A stretch of DNA of 64,000 nt from Pelagadaptatus aseana (GTDB lineage Bacteria; Pseudomonadota; Gammaproteobacteria; Pseudomonadales; Cellvibrionaceae). Within the stretch, counting starts at the first letter, position 1. Every line of letters starts with the position of its first letter. Under the pieces are notes generated by a model. That model was not told where the DNA came from. It saw only the letters and a program-made list of their open reading frames with translations, and did not search any database. The position numbers were made by a program, and so were the translations under genes. The stretch covers positions 310,001 through 374,000 of the forward strand of contig BAABNI010000001.1 of assembly GCA_040365065.1 (NCBI GenBank), in the 5' to 3' direction. This document shows positions 56,046-63,562 of this stretch, in pieces.

Positions 56046-56063
56046 CTGTCACCAAGTTGACAG
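56046..56063. promoter_or_regulatory. Crp/Fnr-type operator
   Basis: CTGTCACCAAGTTGACAG: perfect 6-bp arms with a 6-bp spacer, the half-site spacing of the Crp family (consensus there TGTGA-N6-TCACA). It lies 35 nt upstream of the regulator start and overlaps the -35 of the divergent HD-gene promoter. Confidence 0.65.
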
Positions 56064-56084
56064 AACACCCCGAATTTCTAATCT
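56057..56084 (+). promoter_or_regulatory. Candidate sigma70 promoter for the HD oxygenase gene
   Basis: TTGACA (56057-56062) and TAATCT (56079-56084) separated by 16 nt; start near 56091, leader about 32 nt. The -35 lies within the operator palindrome, so a bound regulator would repress. Confidence 0.55.
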
Positions 56085-56122
56085 ACAGTTACAGTCCACT
56101 ATAACAACAAACCGAGGTTGTC

Positions 56123-56719
56123 ATGACACAGAAACAACGCGCGACCTTTCGTTCAATGACGGAAGGCACTCAGGAAGACTACGCCGCCATTGCAACATCC
56201 ATGATGGGGCATATCACCGATCTGCCGGATCGCATCATGGACCATATGCGCCTGCTGAGTGGCGATTACGGTGGCTTCAATATCGACCGTCTGGAACATT
56301 GCCTGCAATCGGCCACCCGTGCCTACCGTGACGGCAAAGACGAAGAGTATGTGGTTTGCGCGCTGCTGCACGACATCGGTGACACACTGGGACCCGCCAA
56401 CCACGCCGATGTTGCAGCGGTATTGCTGGAGCCCTTCGTATCGGAAAAGAACCACTGGATTATCAAACACCACGGCATTTTTCAGGGCTATTATTTTTTC
56501 CATCATCTGGGCATGGATCGCAACATGCGCGACCAATACAAGGATCACCCCTACTATCAGGCCTGCGCGGAATTCTGTCACCGTTACGATCAGAATTGCT
56601 TTGATGAAAATTATGAGAGTGAGCCGCTGGAATTTTTTGAACCGATGATTCGCAACGTCTTTGCCAGCGTCAAAAAATCCCTCTACGCCGAAGCGACCGA
56701 ACAGCAGGCCGCTTCCTGA
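56123..56719 (+). CDS. HD-domain protein, candidate diiron oxygenase (PhnZ-like)
   Basis: 198 residues. The order LEHCLQSA, LLHDIGD, NHADVAAVLLEPF, IIKHHG and HRYDQNCFD matches PhnZ, an HD oxygenase of organophosphonates. Metal ligands by alignment: His59, His83, Asp84, His94, His116 or His117, Asp156. The His59-to-His83 spacing of 24 equals PhnZ His34-to-His58. Tyr49 matches PhnZ Tyr24, while the gating Glu27 position is Phe52. No phosphonate genes are nearby, so a different substrate is likely. Plain phosphohydrolase activity is the alternative. Confidence 0.8.
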   Translation: MTQKQRATFRSMTEGTQEDYAAIATSMMGHITDLPDRIMDHMRLLSGDYGGFNIDRLEHCLQSATRAYRDGKDEEYVVCALLHDIGDTLGPANHADVAAVLLEPFVSEKNHWIIKHHGIFQGYYFFHHLGMDRNMRDQYKDHPYYQACAEFCHRYDQNCFDENYESEPLEFFEPMIRNVFASVKKSLYAEATEQQAAS

Positions 56720-56727
56720 TCAACCGC

Positions 56728-57174
56728 TTACAGTGTCAATGAATAGCTGTGAAAATCCTGATTGGTTTTTTCATAGCCAAGCTTTTCATACAGACGCTGA
56801 CCCGGCTTATTGTCAAACGCCGTCAGCAAATCGATGCGCTTGGCACCCTGTGATCGGGCATAATCCGATGCCCGATTCATCAGCTTCTCACCCACACCGG
56901 CCTGCCTTCCGCCCGCGTCCACATAGAGATCGTAGAGAATAAAAATCTTGATCGCATCCACCGAACAGAACGACGGATAGAGCTGGGTAAAGCCAATCAG
57001 CTCATCGCCTTGCTCGGCCACAAAAATAGTGGATTCCTGATTACCAATACGCTCACCAATAAATCGTTTTGCCAAATCAAGATCCGCCTCGCAATCATAA
57101 AATTGCCGGTAGAGATCAAACAGTCGGGCCACATCATCAATGTGCGCCGCGCCGGCTTGAACAATGTTGATCAT
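56728..57174 (-). CDS. GNAT-family N-acetyltransferase
   Basis: 148 residues; acetyl-CoA loop GGRQAGVGEKLM, then the IDLLTAFDNKPGQRLYEKLGY strand-helix common in GNAT enzymes. Convergent with the HD gene, eight nt away. Acceptor unknown. Confidence 0.85.
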   Translation of the reverse strand: MINIVQAGAAHIDDVARLFDLYRQFYDCEADLDLAKRFIGERIGNQESTIFVAEQGDELIGFTQLYPSFCSVDAIKIFILYDLYVDAGGRQAGVGEKLMNRASDYARSQGAKRIDLLTAFDNKPGQRLYEKLGYEKTNQDFHSYSLTL

Positions 57175-57185
57175 CGCTGACTCCT

Positions 57186-57569
57186 TTATTCCGCGCTACT
57201 TTTGTGCGCCAGAGTGTGGGCGTGTTGCTCCCAGTTCTGGCCATCAAACTCCACAACCCGGATGTCCTTGGGCCGGGTGTCGAGACAATTGACATTGATG
57301 TCCATCCCGTCGGGATTGGAGCGGGGCACATAAAAGGGTTTGATGCCGCAGGTATTACAAAAGTAGTGTTTGGCCACCCCGGTATTAAAGGTGTAGGTGC
57401 TCAAGGCATCCTGCCCTGTTAATAATTTGAAACGCTGCAATGGCACGATCAAATGCAGAAAGCCGGATTTTTTGCAGATGGAACAATTGCAATTTTCCAC
57501 TTCCACAGTTTCCGGCGCTTCCACTTCAAAGGTCACCGCCTTGCAGTGACAACTGCCTTGATAAATCAT
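57186..57569 (-). CDS. GFA-family zinc protein
   Basis: 127-residue CENP-V/GFA domain. Zinc cysteines in GSCHCKAVTFEVE, NCNCSICKK and FCNTCGIKPFYVPRSNPDG. Family members include formaldehyde-activating glutathione adduct enzymes, but GFA activity is disputed. Confidence 0.9.
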   Translation of the reverse strand: MIYQGSCHCKAVTFEVEAPETVEVENCNCSICKKSGFLHLIVPLQRFKLLTGQDALSTYTFNTGVAKHYFCNTCGIKPFYVPRSNPDGMDINVNCLDTRPKDIRVVEFDGQNWEQHAHTLAHKSSAE

Positions 57570-57579
57570 CAGGCCTCCA

Positions 57580-57996
57580 TTAATCGGCTATGGTGGCATC
57601 GGGCTGCAGCATCCAGCAACGGGGATTATGATCGTAACCGATTCGCTCATAGTATTGATTGGCCGCCGGCGCCGCCAGTAGGATCAATTTACACTGCGAA
57701 CCCAGCTGTTGCTGTGTTAAGCGCTGCAGTTGTTTGCCAATACCGCGGCTCTGATAACTCTGATCCACCGCCAGATCCGATAGATAACAGGCGTAGTGAA
57801 AATCCGTGACACTGCGGGCAATCCCCACCAGCTGCTCACCGTCCCAGGCCGTTATCATCAGATTGCTGTTGGCCACCATCCCGGCCATGCACTCGCGGTC
57901 ATCAATCGGACGCCGCTCTGCCAGAGTGGATCGCTGCAACAAATCAATAAAGGCATCGGCGGTGACAGCTTGATTGATTTTGTATTCGATAGTCAC
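57580..57996 (-). CDS. GNAT-family N-acetyltransferase
   Basis: 138 residues from GTG 57996 with GGAG eight nt upstream. Loop DQSYQSRGIGKQL; later NQYYERIGYDHNPRCWML. The upstream open frame to 58386 runs antisense-like through the neighbour's coding region and is not used. Ends 10 nt after the GFA gene. Confidence 0.85.
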   Translation of the reverse strand: MTIEYKINQAVTADAFIDLLQRSTLAERRPIDDRECMAGMVANSNLMITAWDGEQLVGIARSVTDFHYACYLSDLAVDQSYQSRGIGKQLQRLTQQQLGSQCKLILLAAPAANQYYERIGYDHNPRCWMLQPDATIAD

Positions 57997-58012
57997 AGAA
58001 TAATCTCCATGA

Positions 58013-58462
58013 TTACAGGGAAAAATGCATGCCGCCCAGTACGATGGCCGTCGTGATCGACGCCACACAACCGATGCCCACACGTTCATGCAAACGATGA
58101 AAGTACAGATAGCGGGACTCATCCTGAACAGCGAACGCCTGATAGCGTCGGTAAACGGTATAGGCCGCCACACTGTTGAGCACAATCGCCGCGGCGCCCG
58201 CGTAGATTTTGTATTGCAACAAGGGCGTCGCGGCAACGTTTTGATACAGCAGAATACCGGTCGCCAGAGTGACAATGATCGCGGGAATCTCAACAAAGCG
58301 ATCGATATTCCAGTGCAGTGTGGCAATGTAATTTTCAGCAACGCCGGCGTGTTTCTGGCCAAGTTCACACACCACTTCAATGGCAATGCAACCGGCCCAG
58401 ATGCCCACTGCCAGCAGATGAAAAAATAAAATCGCTCCGTGGTATTCGCTCAAGTCATTCAT
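58013..58462 (-). CDS. Hypothetical four-helix membrane protein
   Basis: 149 residues; helices near 10-30, 56-75, 83-103 and 128-148. Histidines in the first (FFHLLAVGIWAGCIAIEVV) and last (LHERVGIGC) helices resemble heme/copper membrane proteins such as CopD-like ones, but no family is assured. A tandem repeat starts at the next base upstream. Confidence 0.7.
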   Translation of the reverse strand: MNDLSEYHGAILFFHLLAVGIWAGCIAIEVVCELGQKHAGVAENYIATLHWNIDRFVEIPAIIVTLATGILLYQNVAATPLLQYKIYAGAAAIVLNSVAAYTVYRRYQAFAVQDESRYLYFHRLHERVGIGCVASITTAIVLGGMHFSL

Positions 58463-58557
58463 AGTTGCCTGCTCAGGGCCTTTAAAGTTGTCCGCTCAAG
58501 ACCTTGTATAGTTGTCCGCTCAAGGCTGTTTTTATTAATCGCTCAAGGCTGTCATCC
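58463..58557. repeat. Four tandem units of about 24 bp
   Basis: Units at 58463-58485, 58486-58509, 58510-58533 and 58534-58557, sharing GCTCAAGG-type cores (GTTGTCCGCTCAAG in two). They fill the gap between the four-helix membrane protein start and the DUF1569 stop. Confidence 0.75.
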
Positions 58558-58567
58558 TTAATGGGCG

Positions 58568-59095
58568 TCAGCCAAAGTTAATTTCCTGCAAGTGATTGTA
58601 AAAATGCATGGCATGGGCTTTTTCGTATTCGGCTTTGGTCAGCGGACCATAGGCAAAATGTGGCGCCAGTTCACCCTCGTATTGTTTGAAGCGAACCATG
58701 GATTGGCGAAAGCGCTGGTAGGCCGCCATCACATCCGTGTCTTGCGACAAGACGGGCGCCCCGGGAATGGCCTCGCTCAGGCCATGGGTCATTTCCCCCT
58801 TCTTGGCAAACGCAGAAAAAGCCAGCTTGCCCAGTGAGTTTTTGAACAAATCCGATTTGTGCAGAGGATAACCCGTCATTGAATACTCGACGCTCTGTGC
58901 ACAGTGCATCAGGATCTGGTTCAGACGCCACTCACCGTGCGTGGTTACCGTGCCGGTCATCATCCGATCGAGCAAGACGATGGCGCGATCCATGGTCAAT
59001 GACTCGGGATCACTGCCATCAAGCAGCCACAGATAGCCTCCGGTAGCGACAAGACCGGCAGAAGCCATTCCCGTTAACAACGTCCTGCGCTTCAT
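58568..59095 (-). CDS. DUF1569 (DinB-like) protein with twin-arginine leader
   Basis: 175 residues. N-terminal KRRTLLTGMASAGLVATGG is a Tat-like leader. The body has HGEWRLNQILMHCAQSVEYSMTGYP and a C-terminal HFYNHLQEINFG, the DUF1569 metal-ligand pattern of three histidines. Start 59095 has GGGGAG upstream. Function unknown. Confidence 0.85.
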   Translation of the reverse strand: MKRRTLLTGMASAGLVATGGYLWLLDGSDPESLTMDRAIVLLDRMMTGTVTTHGEWRLNQILMHCAQSVEYSMTGYPLHKSDLFKNSLGKLAFSAFAKKGEMTHGLSEAIPGAPVLSQDTDVMAAYQRFRQSMVRFKQYEGELAPHFAYGPLTKAEYEKAHAMHFYNHLQEINFG

Positions 59096-59132
59096 CCCAT
59101 CTCCCCATCTGTCATCGTTATCCGATACCACA

Positions 59133-59600
59133 TTACTCTTTGCGCTTCAGTTTTTCACGGATGGCTTCAACCCGCTCGCGGTTAACACCAAAATCCGAGT
59201 GACCCAGTCTTGAGGCCGAGCGCACATGCGCAATGATCAACGCCGATTGCTCACTGGGTGACAGGTAAAATTCAACATCATCAACAAACCCGAAAAACAG
59301 CGAGGTAAATTCGGCGCGGATATAGCTGTCTTCGGACTCGATGATCTCTGCACGCTCCATGCTGTTGATTGCCACCACCAGCTGATCTCTGGCATCCGCC
59401 AGCTCGCCACTGAAAACAACCGGCTCGATAAAGTGGTCGCTGCCCTGTGCCTGACTGTTGACGCAATTGGGCTTGTCCGGACAGGGCTTTAACAGACCGC
59501 CATCCACACCGAGCATGGGTCTGGTTCCCGCGCAGCCGGCCAAAACCAGCACCGCGGCAACGGTCATCGCTTTTAACAGTAAGGTGTTTGTATTTTTCAT
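59133..59600 (-). CDS. DUF1499 lipoprotein
   Basis: 155 residues; lipobox LAGC with Cys23. DUF1499 signatures LKPCPDKPNCVNSQA, EDSYIRAEFTSLFFGFVDDVEFYL and the SASRLGHSDFGVNRERVEAIR close. Function unknown. The next gene overlaps it by four nt. Confidence 0.9.
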   Translation of the reverse strand: MKNTNTLLLKAMTVAAVLVLAGCAGTRPMLGVDGGLLKPCPDKPNCVNSQAQGSDHFIEPVVFSGELADARDQLVVAINSMERAEIIESEDSYIRAEFTSLFFGFVDDVEFYLSPSEQSALIIAHVRSASRLGHSDFGVNRERVEAIREKLKRKE

Positions 59601-60022
59601 GCGCTCTCCAGTTTAGTCAGACGTTTTTCCAATTCAATGCGATAGACAATATACAGGGCCGCCGCCAAATCAAACGACACACAGGCAATGGCATACCAAT
59701 CGGGCACCACATGGGCACCCGGCCCCAGCATGTGCAACATCACATCCCACAGCGGATGCAGCAACCAGCCAAGCGACAGCCACAGTGCCGAGTGGCGCAG
59801 CGCCAGCCAGTAGAACAGACCGTACAGCGCCACCCCCATCACCTCAATCACAAGCCATTCGGTATTGCCCCACAGCAGCGCAAAGCCGATATAAATAAGC
59901 GCCGCAATAATCAGGCTGCGGCCCATCAACTTAACCATGGTTTTGAAACGCAGCCGCTGCGCAAACAGCAGCAAAGGCGCCACAAACAGCAACCCCAGTA
60001 CAAACCATAAGGTGAAATACAT
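59597..60022 (-). CDS. DUF6010-like membrane protein
   Basis: 141 residues with four predicted helices; the motif GWLLHPLWDVMLHMLGPGAHVVPDWYAIACVSFDL fits DUF6010. Starts at 60022 and overlaps DUF1499 by four nt, so they are co-translated. Confidence 0.75.
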   Translation of the reverse strand: MYFTLWFVLGLLFVAPLLLFAQRLRFKTMVKLMGRSLIIAALIYIGFALLWGNTEWLVIEVMGVALYGLFYWLALRHSALWLSLGWLLHPLWDVMLHMLGPGAHVVPDWYAIACVSFDLAAALYIVYRIELEKRLTKLESA

Positions 60023-60058
60023 GCTCTCTCCTGACTGTTTATTATGGTTGTATCACAG

Positions 60059-60619
60059 CTACCACTTGACGATGCCTCTGGTCACTTGAATTCCCCCGAC
60101 CAGAGTCGAACCACCGTAGTCTTTGGCCAAACGCAGCAGGGTCTTGTGAAAGCCCTCATTGGCAAATGCCGCCTCGACCTGCTTGATGGCGGCCCGACTC
60201 AAACCTTTGCGGATGATGCCCATCGACGCGTCAATCCAATCCGCTTTGCGACAGGCTTCAATCACTGCCTGATGCGGTCCTTTATAGGGCCTGATCTTAT
60301 GATGCCAGTGAATCGCCCCCCGCAGAGCATCCGGGTCCAACCCCCAACCGTATTTTTCGTTATCGGCCAGAGCCACTGCCTCTGAGGGTTCCAGATAGGC
60401 CAGCTCGTGATCGGTCCATAAACCCAGATCATGATAGACAAAGGCGGTTTCCACCAACGGCTCATACCGACTGTGATTGCCAAGAAAATGCATGGCATAG
60501 GTCACGGTTCGGTAGACGTGATTGCGGTAACCGGGGAAGTCATTACCAATCTGTTGCCGATAAGGCGCAAGCAGTTCATCTATACGGGGACGATCAAGCT
60601 TAATTTCAATCTCTGCCAT
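60059..60619 (-). CDS. HD-domain phosphohydrolase-like protein
   Basis: 186 residues. HD pattern: HVYRTVTYAMHFL, AFVYHDLGLWTD with the HD pair, HWHHKIRPYKG, and ADWIDASMG for the last metal Asp. Nucleotide phosphohydrolase is the usual guess. Ends 37 nt before the DUF6010 gene on the same strand. Confidence 0.82.
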   Translation of the reverse strand: MAEIEIKLDRPRIDELLAPYRQQIGNDFPGYRNHVYRTVTYAMHFLGNHSRYEPLVETAFVYHDLGLWTDHELAYLEPSEAVALADNEKYGWGLDPDALRGAIHWHHKIRPYKGPHQAVIEACRKADWIDASMGIIRKGLSRAAIKQVEAAFANEGFHKTLLRLAKDYGGSTLVGGIQVTRGIVKW

Positions 60620-60651
60620 GACGTCTGACTCCTCAGCAATCTATAACCTTT

Positions 60652-60954
60652 TTACTGGGCGGCGAACCGATCCATCACATTGGCCAGATCGGCGTCCTTG
60701 TATGAAATGCCCGAGACTTCATGGGTGGTCAGCTGCACTCGGACCTTGCTGTAGACATTAAACCATTCAGGATGATGGTCCACCTTCTCAATGTACAGCG
60801 CACACCGGGTCATAAAACCGAACGCCTGATTGAAATCAGCGAACTTGTAATCGGTGGTGAGTTTGCCGTCCTGCAAATCCCAGTTGCCACCGCGGTGATT
60901 CAACTCTGAAATAAGACTGGCAATTTGAGTCTGATCGTACGCTTCAAGCTGCAT
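60652..60954 (-). CDS. phhB: Pterin-4a-carbinolamine dehydratase
   Basis: 100 residues; the DHHPEW motif (EKVDHHPEWFNVYSKVRVQLTTHEVSG) with the catalytic histidines. Recycles tetrahydrobiopterin for aromatic hydroxylases. No phenylalanine hydroxylase gene is adjacent, so the partner lies elsewhere. Confidence 0.94.
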   Translation of the reverse strand: MQLEAYDQTQIASLISELNHRGGNWDLQDGKLTTDYKFADFNQAFGFMTRCALYIEKVDHHPEWFNVYSKVRVQLTTHEVSGISYKDADLANVMDRFAAQ

Positions 60955-61013
60955 GGTGATTCTCCGCTGTGTGTTGAGCCCGGAGCCCTGTGCACTGGCG
61001 CAGCAGGGTCTCT

Positions 61014-62066
61014 CTATGACTCAGGCCAAAGTTGATGGGTCAGCTGCCCGGCCGATATCGGTTGGCAACCGGAGGTATTGGTGCCACTCCACAGTGGTGA
61101 AAAATCCCCCCGCCCCTGTGACTCCGCCCGGGCCCGCAATGGACCAATGGCGACCGCCGCGTAGGGGAAGGCCGGCGCCTTGTCGGAAACGCAGTCGAGA
61201 TCGCGCATCAAGCGATTGCTGATGCCGCGCGCCAGCCGACCGGAAAACAGATTGGTCAATGCGGTGGTTGCAGTGCCTGCCTTTAGTGCCTGGTGAAGAG
61301 CCTCCCGGTGAACCGCACTGGTTTTGGCCTCATCGCACAACAGATAGGCCGTGCCCACCTGAACCGCTGCAACCCCGAGGGCCAGCATGGCCTCAACGTC
61401 ATCAGCCGCCGCGATGCCGCCCGCCGCTACCACCGGTACCTGCAGTGTACGTTTGAGCGCCCGGACCAGTTCAATGGTACCGAGCTGGGAGCCGGGATCG
61501 TCGGTCAGGAACATGGCGCGATGACCGCCGGCTTCGACGCCCTGAGCAATCACCACATCGGCACCGTGGCGCTCCAGCCACAGACCTTCCTCCACTGTGG
61601 TGGCCGACGATAGAATCAGCGAGCCCCATGACTTGATTCTAGCAACCTGCTGCGCCGACGGCAGACCGAAGTGAAAACTGATGACCGGTGGCTTATAGGC
61701 CTCCAGGCGATCCGCCACGGCATCGTCGTAGGGCAAGCGCAAACCGCTGACCGTTTCCGGCGGCTGTACGTCCAGCTCATCATAATACCCCTCAAGACAC
61801 TGCTGCCATTGGCTCAGGACCTGTGGCGTCATAGCGGGCATGGTGTGACAGAAGAAATTGAGGTTGTAGGGTTTATCGCTGTGACGGGTAAACTGCTGAA
61901 TCTCGGCGACAACCTGATCGGCATTGAGCATGCCGCAGGGGATCGAACCCAGGCCGCCGGCTTCCGATACCGCCACCGCCAACTGCCAATTCTGGGAGCC
62001 CGCCATGGGGGCCTGAATAATGGGCCTGACGATACCCAGCCGTTGACACAGTTGCGTCGCCATCAT
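61014..62066 (-). CDS. Nitronate monooxygenase (NMO/2-nitropropane dioxygenase family)
   Basis: FMN enzyme, 350 residues, oxidising alkyl nitronates. QAPMAGSQNWQLAVAVSEAGGLGSI at the start, PVISFHFGLPS, VIAQGVEAGGHRAMF with the phosphate-binding Gly, and VPVVAAGGIAAADD. ATG 62066 with a second ATG next to it. The gene lies between phhB and yqaE. Confidence 0.92.
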   Translation of the reverse strand: MMATQLCQRLGIVRPIIQAPMAGSQNWQLAVAVSEAGGLGSIPCGMLNADQVVAEIQQFTRHSDKPYNLNFFCHTMPAMTPQVLSQWQQCLEGYYDELDVQPPETVSGLRLPYDDAVADRLEAYKPPVISFHFGLPSAQQVARIKSWGSLILSSATTVEEGLWLERHGADVVIAQGVEAGGHRAMFLTDDPGSQLGTIELVRALKRTLQVPVVAAGGIAAADDVEAMLALGVAAVQVGTAYLLCDEAKTSAVHREALHQALKAGTATTALTNLFSGRLARGISNRLMRDLDCVSDKAPAFPYAAVAIGPLRARAESQGRGDFSPLWSGTNTSGCQPISAGQLTHQLWPES

Positions 62067-62085
62067 CTCATCCTTGAGTCGATCA

Positions 62086-62244
62086 TTACTTCATGGTCAC
62101 CCACAGGGCGTGCACCACACCGGGCAGGAAAAACACCAGACACAACACAATATTGATGATCAGATGCTTGCCCGCGCCTTCTTTCAGAAACACGGCAATG
62201 GGGGGTAAAAACAGGGCCAGCAGGATCATTACGATCTTATTCAT
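62086..62244 (-). CDS. yqaE: YqaE/Pmp3 family small membrane protein
   Basis: 52-residue proteolipid with two helices: NKIVMILLALFLPPIAVFLKEG then INIVLCLVFFLPGVVHALWV. LPPIAVFL and FFLPGVVHALWV are the Pmp3 hallmarks. AAGGA lies seven nt before the ATG. Found by reading the 194-nt gap between two other genes. Members stabilise membrane potential under salt or cold stress. Confidence 0.9.
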   Translation of the reverse strand: MNKIVMILLALFLPPIAVFLKEGAGKHLIINIVLCLVFFLPGVVHALWVTMK

Positions 62245-62259
62245 GGTCATTCCTTTTTA

Positions 62260-62568
62260 TTATTGTTGAAACACAAGACTATCAATGTAGTCACACCACT
62301 GGCTGGAAGCCAGATCCGGCAGCGATGGATTGCCCCGGATGCCCAGTTTGAACTCAATCACAGAACGCCATTCCAGCGAACCGGGGTCGGGGCCATGACC
62401 GTGACCATCACCAGTGGCAACGCGAGCCTCAACCAGGTCATACCATAATGGCGAGCAGGCTTGCGGTCGTCCAGCCTTGCCATCACCCACTGCACACGCC
62501 GCGACCATGACGGTGATGCCAATCAACGTCACAGCAGCAAGTCCGGTGGTGCGAAACAGGTGATTCAT
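62260..62568 (-). CDS. Hypothetical lipoprotein
   Basis: 102 residues with a signal ending VAAC (lipid Cys25), then a short body with three cysteines (Cys38 and later ones) and a GDGHGHGPDPGS stretch. No family recognised. Ends 16 nt before yqaE. Confidence 0.7.
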   Translation of the reverse strand: MNHLFRTTGLAAVTLIGITVMVAACAVGDGKAGRPQACSPLWYDLVEARVATGDGHGHGPDPGSLEWRSVIEFKLGIRGNPSLPDLASSQWCDYIDSLVFQQ

Positions 62569-62649
62569 TCAAGCGGTTTGAACAGTTTGCGGCAAGGACT
62601 CAAACCCTAACACAAGACCCGGGGAATTGTATTAACGGCCAATGACAAC

Positions 62650-62973
62650 TCAGCGACTGGCATTCCAGTCATAGGGCTTGCAGCGAATCAGCAGGCTGTT
62701 ATCGATGGCCTCCTCGCGCAGATGCAGAATTTTCTGATATTCCGGACTGCCGATCATGGTTTTAAAGGCGTCCATGCTGGGGTAGCGCACCATAAAGAAA
62801 ACGTCCGGATCAAAGTCACCGATCAGGCTTTGCTCCGGGGCGTAATTTTCCTGCACCTCGGCACCGGCCTTTGCCAGTAATGGCCGTGCCGCGGCGCCGT
62901 ATTCCAGATATTTTTCTGCACCGCCGTCTTTTTTCAGCCAGAGGGCATTGAGCATATAGATGGGTTCATCCAT
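62650..62973 (-). CDS. DUF1330 domain protein
   Basis: 107 residues of the dimeric ferredoxin-like (antibiotic biosynthesis monooxygenase-related) fold. IYMLNALWLKKDGGAEKYLEYGAAARPLLAKAGAEV and MVRYPSMDAFKTMIGSPEYQKI are DUF1330 hallmarks. Function unknown. Confidence 0.86.
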   Translation of the reverse strand: MDEPIYMLNALWLKKDGGAEKYLEYGAAARPLLAKAGAEVQENYAPEQSLIGDFDPDVFFMVRYPSMDAFKTMIGSPEYQKILHLREEAIDNSLLIRCKPYDWNASR

Positions 62974-62995
62974 GGTGAGAGTTCCAGTTCATTCA

Positions 62996-63448
62996 TTAAA
63001 AGTTGAGGGTGAACAGCGCCTCGCCGGTCATCAAAAATTTCAAAATAAAATAACTCAACAACCCCGCCGGCCCGAACATCAGCGTCAGAAACAGGGTTGG
63101 AATCAGGTGCCAATGGTTGATGTCGACGCGCGCGGCATCCACCGCAATAAACAAACCAATCATCAAATCAAATGCCAGATAGTGAACCCAACCGGCCAGC
63201 ACCACCCGGGGAGATTTGAACAGAGACATCACGCCTTTCAACGACCAGAAGCTGCCTCTCACCGGCTCGCCCTGATCGAGCTTGCGGGCAAAGAAAATTA
63301 GGTAGGTATAGACCACACACAGCAGCAGGACGATGGTCATAATCACCATCTCAACGCCATAGGGCCACAGCGGCAGCGATGCCAGCACAACCCAGCCCAG
63401 CAGGGCGGTGTAGTTTGAAACTTTGAACAGGTTAGCAAGGGTCTTCAT
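62996..63448 (-). CDS. ABA4-like family membrane protein
   Basis: 150 residues with four helices; the motif VVLAGWVHYLAFDLMIGLFIAVDAARVDINHWHLIPTLFLTLMFGPAGLLSYFI matches ABA4-like (DUF4281), which in plants and cyanobacteria is linked to neoxanthin and carotenoid tasks. Role here unknown. It starts 22 nt after the DUF1330 gene. Confidence 0.85.
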   Translation of the reverse strand: MKTLANLFKVSNYTALLGWVVLASLPLWPYGVEMVIMTIVLLLCVVYTYLIFFARKLDQGEPVRGSFWSLKGVMSLFKSPRVVLAGWVHYLAFDLMIGLFIAVDAARVDINHWHLIPTLFLTLMFGPAGLLSYFILKFLMTGEALFTLNF

Positions 63449-63562
63449 CGACGGTTTCTCCTTTTTGCAAAATTATTATGGATACCGGAGAAAACCATAA
63501 GTACTTTTTATCTCAGCCTTTATGACCTATGGCATGAGCAAACCCGGAGCGCATCAACCCGA

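Noticed and set aside
57997..58386. A 268-residue version of the GNAT gene
   Set aside because: The first 130 residues come from an out-of-frame reading of the four-helix membrane protein gene; GTG 57996 has a good ribosome site and gives normal GNAT length.
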